Shown: positions 27,525 to 36,446 of the stretch, piece after piece
Layout: each line of letters opens with the position of its first letter
How positions within the stretch are numbered: position 1 is the stretch's first letter
Assembly: GCF_028206995.1 (NCBI RefSeq)
Contig: NZ_JAQLFL010000001.1
Location: forward strand, 1 to 64,000
Direction of reading: 5' to 3'
DNA length: 64,000 bases
Source: Collinsella aerofaciens
Lineage (GTDB): Bacteria; Actinomycetota; Coriobacteriia; Coriobacteriales; Coriobacteriaceae
Program-made: the position numbers and the translations under genes
Notes under the pieces: generated by a model
Databases searched by the model: none
Told to the model about the DNA's origin: nothing
The model's input: only the letters and a program-made list of their open reading frames with translations

Positions 27525-29723
27525 CTAGCCGACCGTATCGTCAGGCGTGGGCGAGGGGTCGGGAGTGGGTGTAGGCGTAGGCGTAGGCGTGCCGCCATCG
27601 CCGCCGGTCGAACCACCAGTGGAGCCGCCCGTCGAGCCACCGGTCGTACCGGTGCCGCCGGTGGTGTCGCCGCCCGTGGTCTCGGTGGTCGTGGTCGTCG
27701 TGGTAGTCGTTGTGGTGGTTTCCTCTTCGTCCTCGTTCTCGTCCTTGTCGTCGTTCTCCGTCTTCTTGGAGTTGTTGGTGCCGTAGAACTTCCAGACGCT
27801 GTTGTTCTTGTAGGTGGGCGCCGTTCCGGTCGCAAACTCCTCGCGCTCGGTACCGGTCAGAACGGTGTTCATAAACCGCTTAAAGACAGGCAGGTTGGTG
27901 CTGTCGCCCAGCAGATCTGTGCCGTATTTTTGGATGGGGATCTCGCCCGCGGAATAGCCGGTCCACAGAGCGCACGCCAGCTGCGGGGTATAGCCGCAGA
28001 ACCACAGGTTGGTGGTGTTGTCGGTGGTGCCCGTCTTGCCGGCATAGGGCTGGTTGACGCTCAGGGCGCCGGCAGCACCCGTACCGCCGCCCTGCATGAC
28101 GCCGGACAGAACATCGGTGACCGCGGCGGCCTCGCCCTCGGTAAGCACCTGTGAGGGATTGTCGGTGTGCTGGTACAGCACCGAACCGGTACGAGAGTCA
28201 ATCTCGGTGATGGCGATCGGCTGGCGATAGTAGCCGCCGTTGGCAAACGTCGCGTAGGCAGCGGCCATCTCGAGCGGCGAGATCGAGCCGGTGCCGAGCG
28301 TCATGACGGGAACGTCCTCGATGTTGTCCTTGGCGGGATCGATGCCGAGCTTTTTGACGAGTGAGATGATCTTGCTGTTGCCGACGGCTTCCGCCACCTG
28401 GATGTAGCCGGTGTTGGAGGAGTATGCCGTTGCCTGCTTAAGCGTGATGTTGCCATAGCTATGGTTGGCGTAGTTTTGGACCTCGGTCGTGGTGCCCTTG
28501 GCCTTGAGCGGCGAGTTGCAGTTGAGGGTGACGTTGGGGTTCATGCCGTTTTGGATGGCAGTTGCCAGCGTAAAGGCCTTGAAGGTGGAGCCGACGGGAC
28601 GCTTGGCTGTGGCATGGTTTACGTGGTTCTCGTCGGCGTTGTAGTCGTAGCCGCCCACCATGCACTTGATGTAGCCGGTCTTGGGGTCGACGACGACCAT
28701 GCCCATGTCCAGGCCGTCGAGTGAGAGTGTGTCGAGCTGCTCGCGGACGGCATTCTCTGCCACCTGCTGCATCGTGGGGTCGATGGTGGTCTTGACGGTC
28801 AGGCCGCCCTTAAAGAGCACGTCGGTCGAGAACTCATGCTCCAGCAGCTGCTTAACATAGGCGACAAAGTAGGGCTGCGAGTATACGTCGACGCCGCTGC
28901 CCGAAATCTCGGTCACGTTGAGGGTGATGGGCTCGGCCTGTGCGGCATCGTGCTCCTCCTGCGTGATGTGGCCCAGGCGCAACATGTTGTCGAGGACCTT
29001 GTTGCGACGGGACAGCGCTAGGTCGGGGTTGACCGTGGGGTCGTACTGCGAGGGCGAGTTGGGAAGGCCGATGAGCAGCGCGGCCTCGCTGAGGGTGAGG
29101 TCGGCGGCACTCTTGGACAGATAGGTCTCGGCTGCGGCCTCGATGCCGTAGGCGCCGTGGCCGTAGTAGATGGTGTTGAGGTACATCATGAGGATCTCGT
29201 CTTTGGAGTACATGTCCTCCATCTTGACGGCGATGTAGGCCTCGCGCACCTTACGCTCGATGGTCGAGTCGAACTGCTCCTCCTGCAGGATGGTGTTGCG
29301 CACCAGCTGCTGGGTGATAGTCGAGGCGCCTTCGTGTCCGCCGCCGAGGGTTGCCACCGCAGCACGCGCGATACCCCACAGGTCGATACCGCCGTGCTCG
29401 TAGAAGCGCTCGTCCTCGACGTCAACGGTGCCCTGCAGCACGTAGGGGGAGACCTCGTCCTTGGTGATGGACTTGCGGTTTTGCGTGTAGAAGCTCGCAA
29501 TCTTGTTGCCGTTGCAGTCGACGATCTCGGTGGGCTCGCTCACCAGATACGCGTTGGCGTCGGTGTAGTCGGGCAGATCGGACAGCCAGCGGTTGACGTT
29601 GCCGACCATGCCGATGCCAAATGCCACGCCCGCGATAAGCAAAAAGCCCAAAAACGAGAGCAGGATTATGGGCAGAGCGTGCGTCTTTGAACGGCTGCGT
29701 CCCTGTCGTTGGCGAGGACCCAT
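27525..29723 (-). CDS. Class A penicillin-binding protein
   Basis: A 732-aa bifunctional peptidoglycan synthase. A membrane anchor lies at residues 17-40. The GT51 glycosyltransferase has VEDERFYEHGGID (about 104), GASTITQQLVRN (about 131) and ERKVREAYIA. The transpeptidase has STFK (about 376), SSNTG (about 434) and GKTGTT (about 563). The last ~80 residues are a low-complexity tail: Asp/Glu/Lys, a Thr run, Gly/Thr/Ser repeats, then Pro-Thr repeats ending in DDTVG. ATG 29723 has GGAGG upstream; the frame to 29846 is longer without support. Single gene with its own terminator. Confidence 0.93.
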   Translation of the reverse strand: MGPRQRQGRSRSKTHALPIILLSFLGFLLIAGVAFGIGMVGNVNRWLSDLPDYTDANAYLVSEPTEIVDCNGNKIASFYTQNRKSITKDEVSPYVLQGTVDVEDERFYEHGGIDLWGIARAAVATLGGGHEGASTITQQLVRNTILQEEQFDSTIERKVREAYIAVKMEDMYSKDEILMMYLNTIYYGHGAYGIEAAAETYLSKSAADLTLSEAALLIGLPNSPSQYDPTVNPDLALSRRNKVLDNMLRLGHITQEEHDAAQAEPITLNVTEISGSGVDVYSQPYFVAYVKQLLEHEFSTDVLFKGGLTVKTTIDPTMQQVAENAVREQLDTLSLDGLDMGMVVVDPKTGYIKCMVGGYDYNADENHVNHATAKRPVGSTFKAFTLATAIQNGMNPNVTLNCNSPLKAKGTTTEVQNYANHSYGNITLKQATAYSSNTGYIQVAEAVGNSKIISLVKKLGIDPAKDNIEDVPVMTLGTGSISPLEMAAAYATFANGGYYRQPIAITEIDSRTGSVLYQHTDNPSQVLTEGEAAAVTDVLSGVMQGGGTGAAGALSVNQPYAGKTGTTDNTTNLWFCGYTPQLACALWTGYSAGEIPIQKYGTDLLGDSTNLPVFKRFMNTVLTGTEREEFATGTAPTYKNNSVWKFYGTNNSKKTENDDKDENEDEEETTTTTTTTTTTTETTGGDTTGGTGTTGGSTGGSTGGSTGGDGGTPTPTPTPTPDPSPTPDDTVG

Positions 29724-29885
29724 ATATTGACCTCCAGGTATGTCGTGCCGGACGGCGGACGTGCCGTCGGGGCAGGATGGACATAAGTTATTACACGATA
29801 AACCAAACGGGGCGCGCGAGGCCTCGTGTATGCTGGAAGACGGCATTTTTCAGAGTGAATGCATACCTTGGTAAGGAGTTTTCCG

Positions 29886-31844
29886 ATGGCGATTCGGGCT
29901 ATGGGGCCGAGCGGACAATACGAGACTGGATTGGATGCTACCGGTGCGGCGCTGCCCGAGCTGCTGGCGCCGGCGGGCGGACTCGACCAGATGCTTGCGG
30001 CCATCGCCGCGGGTGCCGATGCCATCTATGCGGGGTTGGGCGGCTTTAACGCCCGCGTGAGCGCGCACGGTTTTACCGATGACGAGTTTGCGCGCGGCTG
30101 CGCCGTGGCGCATGTCCATGGCGTGCGTGTGTACGTAACGCTCAACGTGTTCGTGTTTGACGATGAGTTGTCCGACGCGGTGGCGTTGGGAGCTCATGCA
30201 CTGGAGCTGGGCGCCGATGCTCTGATTGTCGCCGATGCCGGGCTGGCCTGTGCACTGCGCGCGGCGATTCCCGGGGTCGAGATTCACCTGTCCACGCAGG
30301 CGGGCGCTCATAGCGAGAGCGCCGTGCGGCTTGCCGCCGATGAGCTTGGGGTCGAGCGCGTGACGACGGCACGCGAGCTGACGGTCGACGAGATTGCGGC
30401 GCTATGTGCCACGGGCGTGCCCATCGAGGTATTCTGCCACGGTGCGATTTGCATCGGATATTCGGGGGCGTGCGAGTTCTCGGCCCTGCGGCGTGGGCGC
30501 TCGGCGATGCGCGGCGACTGCACGCAGCCGTGCCGTCTGGCGTACGACCTGGTGGACGAGGCGGGACAGAGTGTTGTCGCCGTCGAGGGAGATCGCCTGC
30601 TGTGCCCGCGCGACTATCTGGGTATTGCGCATCTGCCCGAGCTTGTAGATGCCGGCGCGGCGTCGCTCAAGATCGAGGGGCGCATGAAGAACCCCGATTA
30701 CGTATTCAACGTGGTGCGGGTGTGGCGCCGGGCGCTCGATATGCTGTGCGACGGCGCGTGGGACCCCGGTGCCGTGGAAGAGCTTGAGCGCGAGCTGGGA
30801 AGGTCGTTCAACCGTGGGTTTACCGACGCGTATCTGCGGGGGCGTTCGGGCGCCGAGCTTATGAGCTTTGAGCGTGCGATCAACCAAGGTGTGCGCGTGG
30901 GACGCCTGGTGGCCGTTGGCCACGAGGAAGTGACCGTCGAGCTCGATGCCGCCGTGGCGGCGGGTGACACGCTCGAGATTCGGTTCTATCCGGGTGCCGA
31001 CGCGCATTCCGATGTGCCCAAGCGCTGGCCGCAGGTGCCCTGCCCGGTGGATGCCGCAGCGGGGAAGCGCGTCGTCGTGCATTGCAAGCGTAAGGTGGAC
31101 GCGGGCTGCGAGGTGTACCTGATTCGCAGCGCCGGCGTGTTGGATCAGACGGCGGCGGTGTTGGAGCGCATGCGGGCCGAGGCAGATGCGATTGCGCCCG
31201 TTGCACGTGCCGTTGAGGTACTGCCCTTTGAGGACGTTGCGGTGGATGGCGGTGCGTCGACGGAGTTGGTGGAGTGCGCGGCTCCCGCTCGCATGGTTTT
31301 TGCTTGGCAACTGATGGATGCCGACCCGCGCGGAGAACTCGATTTGTCCGACGCCGTTGTGGTGCTTGACGAGGTGTGCCGCACGGGTGACGCTGACCGG
31401 ACCCGCTCACTGATGCAGCGTGCCGGGCGCGTTGTCTGCCGCAACCTGGGACAGGTGGTGATCGCTCGCGAGCTGGGCGTGACGTTTGACGTGGCGGCGC
31501 CGGTGTTCTGCGCGAATCGGGCCACGCTTACCTGGCTGCGCGGACTCGGTGCGGGGCGGGTGTACTTGCCGGCCGAGTTGCTCGGCAATGATGCGGAGCG
31601 TATTGCCGAACTGGCTGCTGAACCCGGCGTCTGGGGTCCGGTCGACGCCGACCGTCCCGAGCTTATGGTGTGCGAGCACTGCCTGCTGACCGCCGAGGGC
31701 GTCTGCGCTACCGATGCGACGGGACAGGTCCGTTGCCGCGACTGCTTGCGCCGTCGGCAGGTACGCTATCTGGTCGAGCGTGACGGTACACGTCTGCCGG
31801 TCGCCGTTGACGCGTGCGGCAGGACGAGGATTTTCCTGTCGTAG
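29886..31844 (+). CDS. U32-family peptidase (RlhA/TrhP-like)
   Basis: A 652-aa U32 protein. It opens with PELLAPAGGLDQMLAAIAAG and has the family signature FCHGAICIGYSGACEFSALR, then GDCTQPCRLAYDL and SLKIEGRMKNPDYV. Characterised bacterial relatives (TrhP, RlhA) hydroxylate RNA rather than cleave peptides, and the length matches the RlhA class that has extra C-terminal domains. A Cys-rich segment near residues 597-617 (CEHCLLTAEGVC then CRDC) could bind a metal. ATG 29886 has AAGGAG. Exact substrate is not predictable. Confidence 0.85.
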   Translation: MAIRAMGPSGQYETGLDATGAALPELLAPAGGLDQMLAAIAAGADAIYAGLGGFNARVSAHGFTDDEFARGCAVAHVHGVRVYVTLNVFVFDDELSDAVALGAHALELGADALIVADAGLACALRAAIPGVEIHLSTQAGAHSESAVRLAADELGVERVTTARELTVDEIAALCATGVPIEVFCHGAICIGYSGACEFSALRRGRSAMRGDCTQPCRLAYDLVDEAGQSVVAVEGDRLLCPRDYLGIAHLPELVDAGAASLKIEGRMKNPDYVFNVVRVWRRALDMLCDGAWDPGAVEELERELGRSFNRGFTDAYLRGRSGAELMSFERAINQGVRVGRLVAVGHEEVTVELDAAVAAGDTLEIRFYPGADAHSDVPKRWPQVPCPVDAAAGKRVVVHCKRKVDAGCEVYLIRSAGVLDQTAAVLERMRAEADAIAPVARAVEVLPFEDVAVDGGASTELVECAAPARMVFAWQLMDADPRGELDLSDAVVVLDEVCRTGDADRTRSLMQRAGRVVCRNLGQVVIARELGVTFDVAAPVFCANRATLTWLRGLGAGRVYLPAELLGNDAERIAELAAEPGVWGPVDADRPELMVCEHCLLTAEGVCATDATGQVRCRDCLRRRQVRYLVERDGTRLPVAVDACGRTRIFLS

Positions 31845-31940
31845 GTGCCGCGTCGCGTCAGTTTGTTATCATATGAGAGTTTATGGACTTCCAGCACCGC
31901 CGTATCCGGTGAGGGTGCTATAGCAAAAGGAGGATACCCA

Positions 31941-33152
31941 ATGCTGTCTGTTGACGAGCAAATGCGTATCATCACCTCGGGCGCCGCGCAGATCGTCCCC
32001 GAGGCCGACCTTCGCAAGAAGCTTGAGAAGGGCGAGCCCCTCAACATCAAGCTCGGCGTCGATCCCACCAGCCCCGACCTGCACCTGGGCCACGCCGTGC
32101 CGCTGCGCAAGATGCGTCAGTTCCAGGACCTGGGCCACAACGTTACCCTCATCATCGGCAACGGCACCGCGCTGATCGGCGACCCCTCGGGCAAGAACTC
32201 CACGCGTCCGCAGCTTTCGCAGGAGCAGATCGAGGCCAATGCCGAGACCTACGTGAGCCAGGCTATGAAGATCCTGGATCCCGAGAAGACCACCATCGTG
32301 CACAACGGTGACTGGATCCTTTCGATGGACCTGGCCGGTCTGCTGCAGGTATGCTCCAAGTTCACCGTCGCCCGCATCCTTGAGCGCGACGACTTTACTA
32401 AGCGCTACCAGTCTCAGACGCCGATCGCCCTGCACGAGTTCCTGTACCCCGTGATGCAGGCCTTCGACTCCGTTCAGATTAAGGCCGACGTGGAGATGGG
32501 CGGCACCGACCAGCTCTTCAACCTGCTCGCCGGCCGCGAGCTCATGGAGAAGATGGGCATGGAGCCGCAGATCGCGCTCACCATGCCGCTGCTCGAGGGC
32601 ACCGACGGCGTGCGCAAGATGTCCAAGTCCTATGGCAACTACATCGGCCTGACCGACGCTCCCAAGGATATGTTCGGCAAGACCATGTCCATCCCCGACG
32701 AGATGATCGGCAAGTACTACCGCCTGGCGAGCTCGCTCACCCCGGCCGAGGTCGACAAGATCGACGCTGCCCTGGCCGATGGTTCTGCCGACCCCTACGA
32801 GCTCAAGCGCGCTCTGGGTCGCGACCTGTGCGACACCTACCACGGCGCCGGTGCCGGCGACGAGGCTCAGGCCGAGTTCGACCGCGTGTTCAAGGAGGGC
32901 CAGCTCGCCGACTTCCCCGAGAAGCACGTTGAGCTGACCGTCAACGACGAGGGCCAGATCTACCTCGCCGGCCTGCTCAAGGACCTGGGTCTTTCTGCTA
33001 GCGCCGGCCAGGCCCGCCGCGATATCGACGGCGGCGGCGTCAAGATCAACGGCAAGGCCGTGGCTCCCAAGAGCTATAACATCGATCCCAGCGCCCTCAA
33101 GCTGGGCGACACCCTCTCCGTGGGCAAGCGCAAGGGCTTCAAGTTGATTTAG
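31941..33152 (+). CDS. tyrS: Tyrosyl-tRNA synthetase
   Basis: A 403-aa class I synthetase charging tRNA-Tyr. HLGH (48-51) is the HIGH equivalent and KMSKSYGN, near residue 226, the KMSKS loop. An S4 RNA-binding domain occupies the last ~60 residues (GQARRDIDGGGVKINGKAV). ATG 31941 has AAAGGAGG. No T-box leader is visible in the 96 bp before it. Confidence 0.96.
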   Translation: MLSVDEQMRIITSGAAQIVPEADLRKKLEKGEPLNIKLGVDPTSPDLHLGHAVPLRKMRQFQDLGHNVTLIIGNGTALIGDPSGKNSTRPQLSQEQIEANAETYVSQAMKILDPEKTTIVHNGDWILSMDLAGLLQVCSKFTVARILERDDFTKRYQSQTPIALHEFLYPVMQAFDSVQIKADVEMGGTDQLFNLLAGRELMEKMGMEPQIALTMPLLEGTDGVRKMSKSYGNYIGLTDAPKDMFGKTMSIPDEMIGKYYRLASSLTPAEVDKIDAALADGSADPYELKRALGRDLCDTYHGAGAGDEAQAEFDRVFKEGQLADFPEKHVELTVNDEGQIYLAGLLKDLGLSASAGQARRDIDGGGVKINGKAVAPKSYNIDPSALKLGDTLSVGKRKGFKLI

Positions 33153-33154
33153 TT

Positions 33155-33176
33155 CCGCCGTTCTAACGAACGGCGG
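33155..33176 (+). terminator. Hairpin just after tyrS
   Basis: CCGCCGTTC pairs perfectly with GAACGGCGG around TAAC, immediately past the tyrS stop. There is no T-run, so it may be an RNA-end stabiliser. Confidence 0.45.
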
Positions 33177-33191
33177 GCCGGCCGACGCTGC

Positions 33192-33290
33192 GCGGGCCGC
33201 ATTTGGACAATCTGACGTTCAACTTCAAGGGCGCGACCAGAAGGTCAGCGCCCTTTCGTTTCACGTCACCTTGTCTCAAATGCGGCCCGC
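33192..33290. repeat. 99-bp nested palindrome between tyrS and ade
   Basis: GCGGGCCGCATTTG at the left edge is complementary to the right edge (ending TGCGGCCCGC), and pairing resumes inward as GACAA, TGACGT, AAGGGCGC and GACC, giving one long imperfect hairpin. The inner GGGCGC stem is followed by TTTCGTTT and could act as a terminator for tyrS. Confidence 0.8.
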
Positions 33291-33350
33291 TCGCTGTCGT
33301 TGCCAAAACATCGGCGCTCCCGTTGTTGACACTTTGGGACACTCCTTGTA

Positions 33351-33382
33351 TTGGTGCTCAGCGGCAGTCCCCATTGCACCAA
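33351..33382. repeat. Short hairpin with GTCCCC core upstream of ade
   Basis: TTGGTGC (33351-33357) pairs with GCACCAA (33376-33382). The loop contains GCAGTCCCCATT, shared with the palindrome at 39956-40022. The rest of the 355-bp gap holds a possible ade promoter (TTGTTG, 16 bp, TACAAT, near 33415-33442). Confidence 0.6.
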
Positions 33383-33507
33383 GTGGCGTGTGCCGTTAAG
33401 CGGAGGGGCGTATTGTTGACCCATCGTTTGGGCATACAATGGCTATTGGTTTGCTGCGGTGAAGGTCTGTCCGCTCCGCAGCTTTTTCTACGGCTAAAGG
33501 AGTATGT

Positions 33508-35328
33508 ATGTCCGTTGAGGTCATGAGGTCTGTGATCGAGGCCGCCGAGGGGCGCGTGCCCGTCGACACGCTGTTTACCAATGCACAGATCGTCGACGTG
33601 TATGGCCAGCGTGTGGCGTCCGGTAGCGTTGCCGTCAAGGACGGTGTGATCGTCGGCGTGCTCTACGATGGTCGCGACGATGCCGCTGGCACCTACGAGG
33701 CAACTGAGGTCATCGACTGCCAGGGTCGCTATCTCGCTCCCGGTTTTATTGACGGACATCTGCATATCGAGTCTTCGAACATCCGTCCCGCCGAGTATGC
33801 TCGCATGGCCGCGACGCGCGGTACCACCACCGCCATTGCCGACAGCCACGAGATTGCCAATGTTGCCGGTCTCGACGGCTTGCGCTTTATGATTGAGGAT
33901 GGCCGCCGCGCACCCATCTCCATCAAGTACATGATGCCTTCGTGCGTGCCCGCGCTGCCCGATGAGCAGGCCGGTGCCGTTATTTCGGCTGCCGATATGC
34001 AGGCGTTTTTTGCCGAGCATCCGGGCGATGTCTTTGGTCTGGGCGAGATGATGAACCTGCCGGGCGTCTTTATGGCCGATCCCGAGACCTGTGCTCGTAT
34101 CGACGCTGCCAACCAGACGCCGTCCAAGCAGGTCGACGGCCATGCGCCACTCGTTGCCGGCAAGGACCTCAATGCCTATGCCGCGGCGGGCATTATCGCC
34201 GACCACGAGTCGACGATTCCCGAGGAGGCGCTCGACAAGCTGTCTCGTGGCATGTACGTGATGCTGCGCGAGGGTACGTGCAGCCATGACCTGGCCAACC
34301 TGTCGCCGATGCTGCTGGAGAATCCCGCGCGCGCCCGCCGCTGCTGCTTTGCGACTGACGACCGCGCCCCTTCCGATGCGCTTGCGACCGGCATGATCGA
34401 CAATGCCTGCCGCGTGGCGATTGAGGCCGGTATCGACCCCGTGGTCGCTATCTCTATGGCGTCCCTCTCCACGGCCGAGGCGTTTGGCCTGGATCACGGC
34501 TGCTGCGACCCGCACGAGCTCCGTGGTGCGATTGCCCCGGGCAAGCGTGCCGACCTGCTGGTGCTCAATGACTTGACGTTTGCTACGGCTCCGCATCGCG
34601 TATATGCCGCCGGTGCCCTGGTGGCGCAGGACGGCACCTTTGTGGGCGAGATTGCACCCGAGATGGCCGAGGTTGAGGCCCTTGCCGATGAGCTGCGCGC
34701 CTCCGTTAAGCTGCCGAAGCTTTCGCTCGACGTATTCGACTATGCCTTTAAGCAGGGCGAGGCCGTGATTGACGTGGTGCCGGGTAAGGCCATCACGGGC
34801 ATGGTTCGTCCCGAGACTGACGAGGACTTGCGTCGCATTATGCTGATTGAGCGCCATGGCCGCGGCGCGTCGCTGCAGGCCGAGGGCGCCGACGGCGACG
34901 GCCCCGCTGGCCTGGGCCTGGTCGGTAAGCATATCGGTCGCGGCTGGGTGCGCGGCTTTACCATCACGGGTGGCGCCATTGCCTCCACGATCGGCCACGA
35001 CTCGCACAACGTGTGCGTGGTGGGCGACAATGCCGCCGATATGATGGCTGCTGTCGAGGCCGTGGGCCAGGGCGGTCACGTGCTGGTGCGTAACGGCGAG
35101 GTCGTGGCGCGCATTCCGCTGGCGCTCGGTGGCCTTATGAGCGAAGGCACGGCCGAGGACGTTGCCGCGCAGCACGACGACTTTATGGTCAAGGCGCGCG
35201 CCATGGGTATTGAGCCGCCGCTCGACCCCATCATGGGCATCATCTTCCTGCCCCTGCCGGTCATCCCGACGCTCCGCATCCGCCCCGAGGGCATGTTCGA
35301 CGTCACGACCTTCACCTACGCCGACTAG
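33508..35328 (+). CDS. ade: Adenine deaminase
   Basis: A 606-aa amidohydrolase converting adenine to hypoxanthine and ammonia. The metal site begins at PGFIDGHLHIESSNI (H about 83 and 85), with ADSHEIANVAGLDGLRF and DGHAPLVAGKDLNAYAAAGI after it; FTITGGAIASTIGHDSHNV is typical of the C-terminal part. AAAGGA precedes the ATG at 33508. With the hydantoinase and Mo-hydroxylase maturation genes, it fits a purine-salvage or purine-breakdown lifestyle. Confidence 0.95.
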   Translation: MSVEVMRSVIEAAEGRVPVDTLFTNAQIVDVYGQRVASGSVAVKDGVIVGVLYDGRDDAAGTYEATEVIDCQGRYLAPGFIDGHLHIESSNIRPAEYARMAATRGTTTAIADSHEIANVAGLDGLRFMIEDGRRAPISIKYMMPSCVPALPDEQAGAVISAADMQAFFAEHPGDVFGLGEMMNLPGVFMADPETCARIDAANQTPSKQVDGHAPLVAGKDLNAYAAAGIIADHESTIPEEALDKLSRGMYVMLREGTCSHDLANLSPMLLENPARARRCCFATDDRAPSDALATGMIDNACRVAIEAGIDPVVAISMASLSTAEAFGLDHGCCDPHELRGAIAPGKRADLLVLNDLTFATAPHRVYAAGALVAQDGTFVGEIAPEMAEVEALADELRASVKLPKLSLDVFDYAFKQGEAVIDVVPGKAITGMVRPETDEDLRRIMLIERHGRGASLQAEGADGDGPAGLGLVGKHIGRGWVRGFTITGGAIASTIGHDSHNVCVVGDNAADMMAAVEAVGQGGHVLVRNGEVVARIPLALGGLMSEGTAEDVAAQHDDFMVKARAMGIEPPLDPIMGIIFLPLPVIPTLRIRPEGMFDVTTFTYAD

Positions 35329-35329
35329 T

Positions 35330-35372
35330 CATCGGGGACGTTCTTAAATGACTAGTCGTCGGGGACACTCTT
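35330..35372. repeat. 43-bp inverted repeat flanking a HAD gene, left copy
   Basis: It reads CATCGGGGACGTTC through GGGGACACTCTT and recurs in opposite orientation at 36393-36435, with only a few substitutions. ACTAGT lies at its centre. It begins right after the ade stop. Confidence 0.85.
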
Positions 35373-35467
35373 TGGCGTGTCGCCTGACGCTGCGATTGTG
35401 GGACCTCTGACATGTGTGAGCTATTTGCCAGGTCCTTGTAACGTTTACGCCCGCGGAGTCTTATTTG

Positions 35468-35529
35468 AGCTCCCTTTGGGTACGTTGGAATCGGATACAC
35501 GTTCGATTCCAACAAGTCCGAAGGGAGCT
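35468..35529 (+). promoter_or_regulatory. Hairpin sequestering the ribosome-binding site of the HAD gene
   Basis: AGCTCCCTT (35468-35476) pairs with AAGGGAGCT (35521-35529), which contains the ribosome-binding site 5 bases before the ATG at 35535. An inner stem, TTGGAATCG with CGATTCCAA, closes the structure. It may control translation, or terminate via GCTTTTC. Confidence 0.6.
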
Positions 35530-35534
35530 TTTCT

Positions 35535-36329
35535 ATGTTTAAACTGATTGCATCCGATATGGATGGCACACTGCTTGACGAAAACGGCCAGGTGCCTCCC
35601 GAGACCTACGAACTGATTCTGGCGCTACGCGAGCATGGCGTGCATTTCGCCGCATCGTCAGGCCGCCGCTACGATCGCCTGTGCGAGTTCTTTGCGCCCG
35701 TTCGCGACAAGATGGACTTTGTCGCCGCTAACGGTGCCCAGGTCTTCGCCGACGGCAAGATGGTAGACCGTGAGGTGTATTCGCACCTGGCGATTCGAAG
35801 GCTCGCCCAGGCCGTCGCGACGTTTCCCAATCTGCATCTTGCGCTTTTTGACCGAACCAAGTCCTTCTTGCTCGATGACGAGTGCAAGTTCGTGCGTGAG
35901 GTCGATAAGGACCTTCCCAATGCCGAGCGTATTTGGGAGCTGCCCGATCCCAGCGTAAATATCATCAAAGCGAGTATCTTTTGCGACGACAGTGCGGTTA
36001 TGGACAGTGCGTACGTGCTACAGCGCGAACTTGGTCAGCTCTTTACTTTTGCGCCTTCGGGCAACGCGTGGATCGATGCCATGCAGCCTGGTGTGTCGAA
36101 GGCCTCGGGTATCGCACAGCTCGCGGAGCATTACGGCATTGGACGCGACGAGGTCATGGCGTTTGGCGACTCGATGAACGACTACGAGATCATTCGCTTT
36201 GTCGGCACGGGCTGCGCGACGGAAAACGCGCGCCCCGCGCTCAAGGCGGTGGCCGATCGCGTCGTAGGCTGCAACCGCGACCACGCCGTTCAGCATGAGC
36301 TCCGTCGCGTGCTGGAGAGTCTCTCCTAA
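35535..36329 (+). CDS. Cof-type HAD phosphatase
   Basis: A 264-aa HAD-superfamily phosphatase of the Cof/YidA type. Motif I is SDMDGTLL (nucleophile D8), the cap region starts SSGRRYDRLCEF, and motif IV is MAFGDSMNDYEII. Family substrates are sugar phosphates or flavin/nucleotide phosphates. The gene lies between a pair of 43-bp inverted repeats, and its ribosome-binding site is in a stable hairpin. Confidence 0.9.
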   Translation: MFKLIASDMDGTLLDENGQVPPETYELILALREHGVHFAASSGRRYDRLCEFFAPVRDKMDFVAANGAQVFADGKMVDREVYSHLAIRRLAQAVATFPNLHLALFDRTKSFLLDDECKFVREVDKDLPNAERIWELPDPSVNIIKASIFCDDSAVMDSAYVLQRELGQLFTFAPSGNAWIDAMQPGVSKASGIAQLAEHYGIGRDEVMAFGDSMNDYEIIRFVGTGCATENARPALKAVADRVVGCNRDHAVQHELRRVLESLS

Positions 36330-36330
36330 T

Positions 36331-36385
36331 CCGGCAGATGGGGACGTTCCCTTTCTGCCGGCAGCTGGGGACAGTCCTTGCAGCT
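36331..36385. repeat. Two adjacent short hairpins with GGGGAC cores
   Basis: CCGGCAGA (36331-36338) pairs with TCTGCCGG (36354-36361) around TGGGGACGTTCCCTT. AGCTG (36363-36367) pairs with CAGCT (36381-36385) around GGGACAGTCCTTG. The arms differ; the GGGGAC core is shared. Confidence 0.65.
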
Positions 36386-36392
36386 TTTTGCG

Positions 36393-36435
36393 AAGAGTGT
36401 CCCCAACGACTAGTCGTTTAAGAACGTCCCCAATG
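36393..36435. repeat. 43-bp inverted repeat flanking a HAD gene, right copy
   Basis: Reverse complement of 35330-35372 with a few substitutions; contains CGACTAGTCG. It ends just before the stop of the convergent HAD gene. Confidence 0.85.
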
Positions 36436-36446
36436 ACTACCAATGA

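Noticed and set aside
31845..31940. T-box or other riboswitch before tyrS
   Set aside because: The leader is under 100 bp with no specifier stem, T-box sequence or terminator/antiterminator pair.
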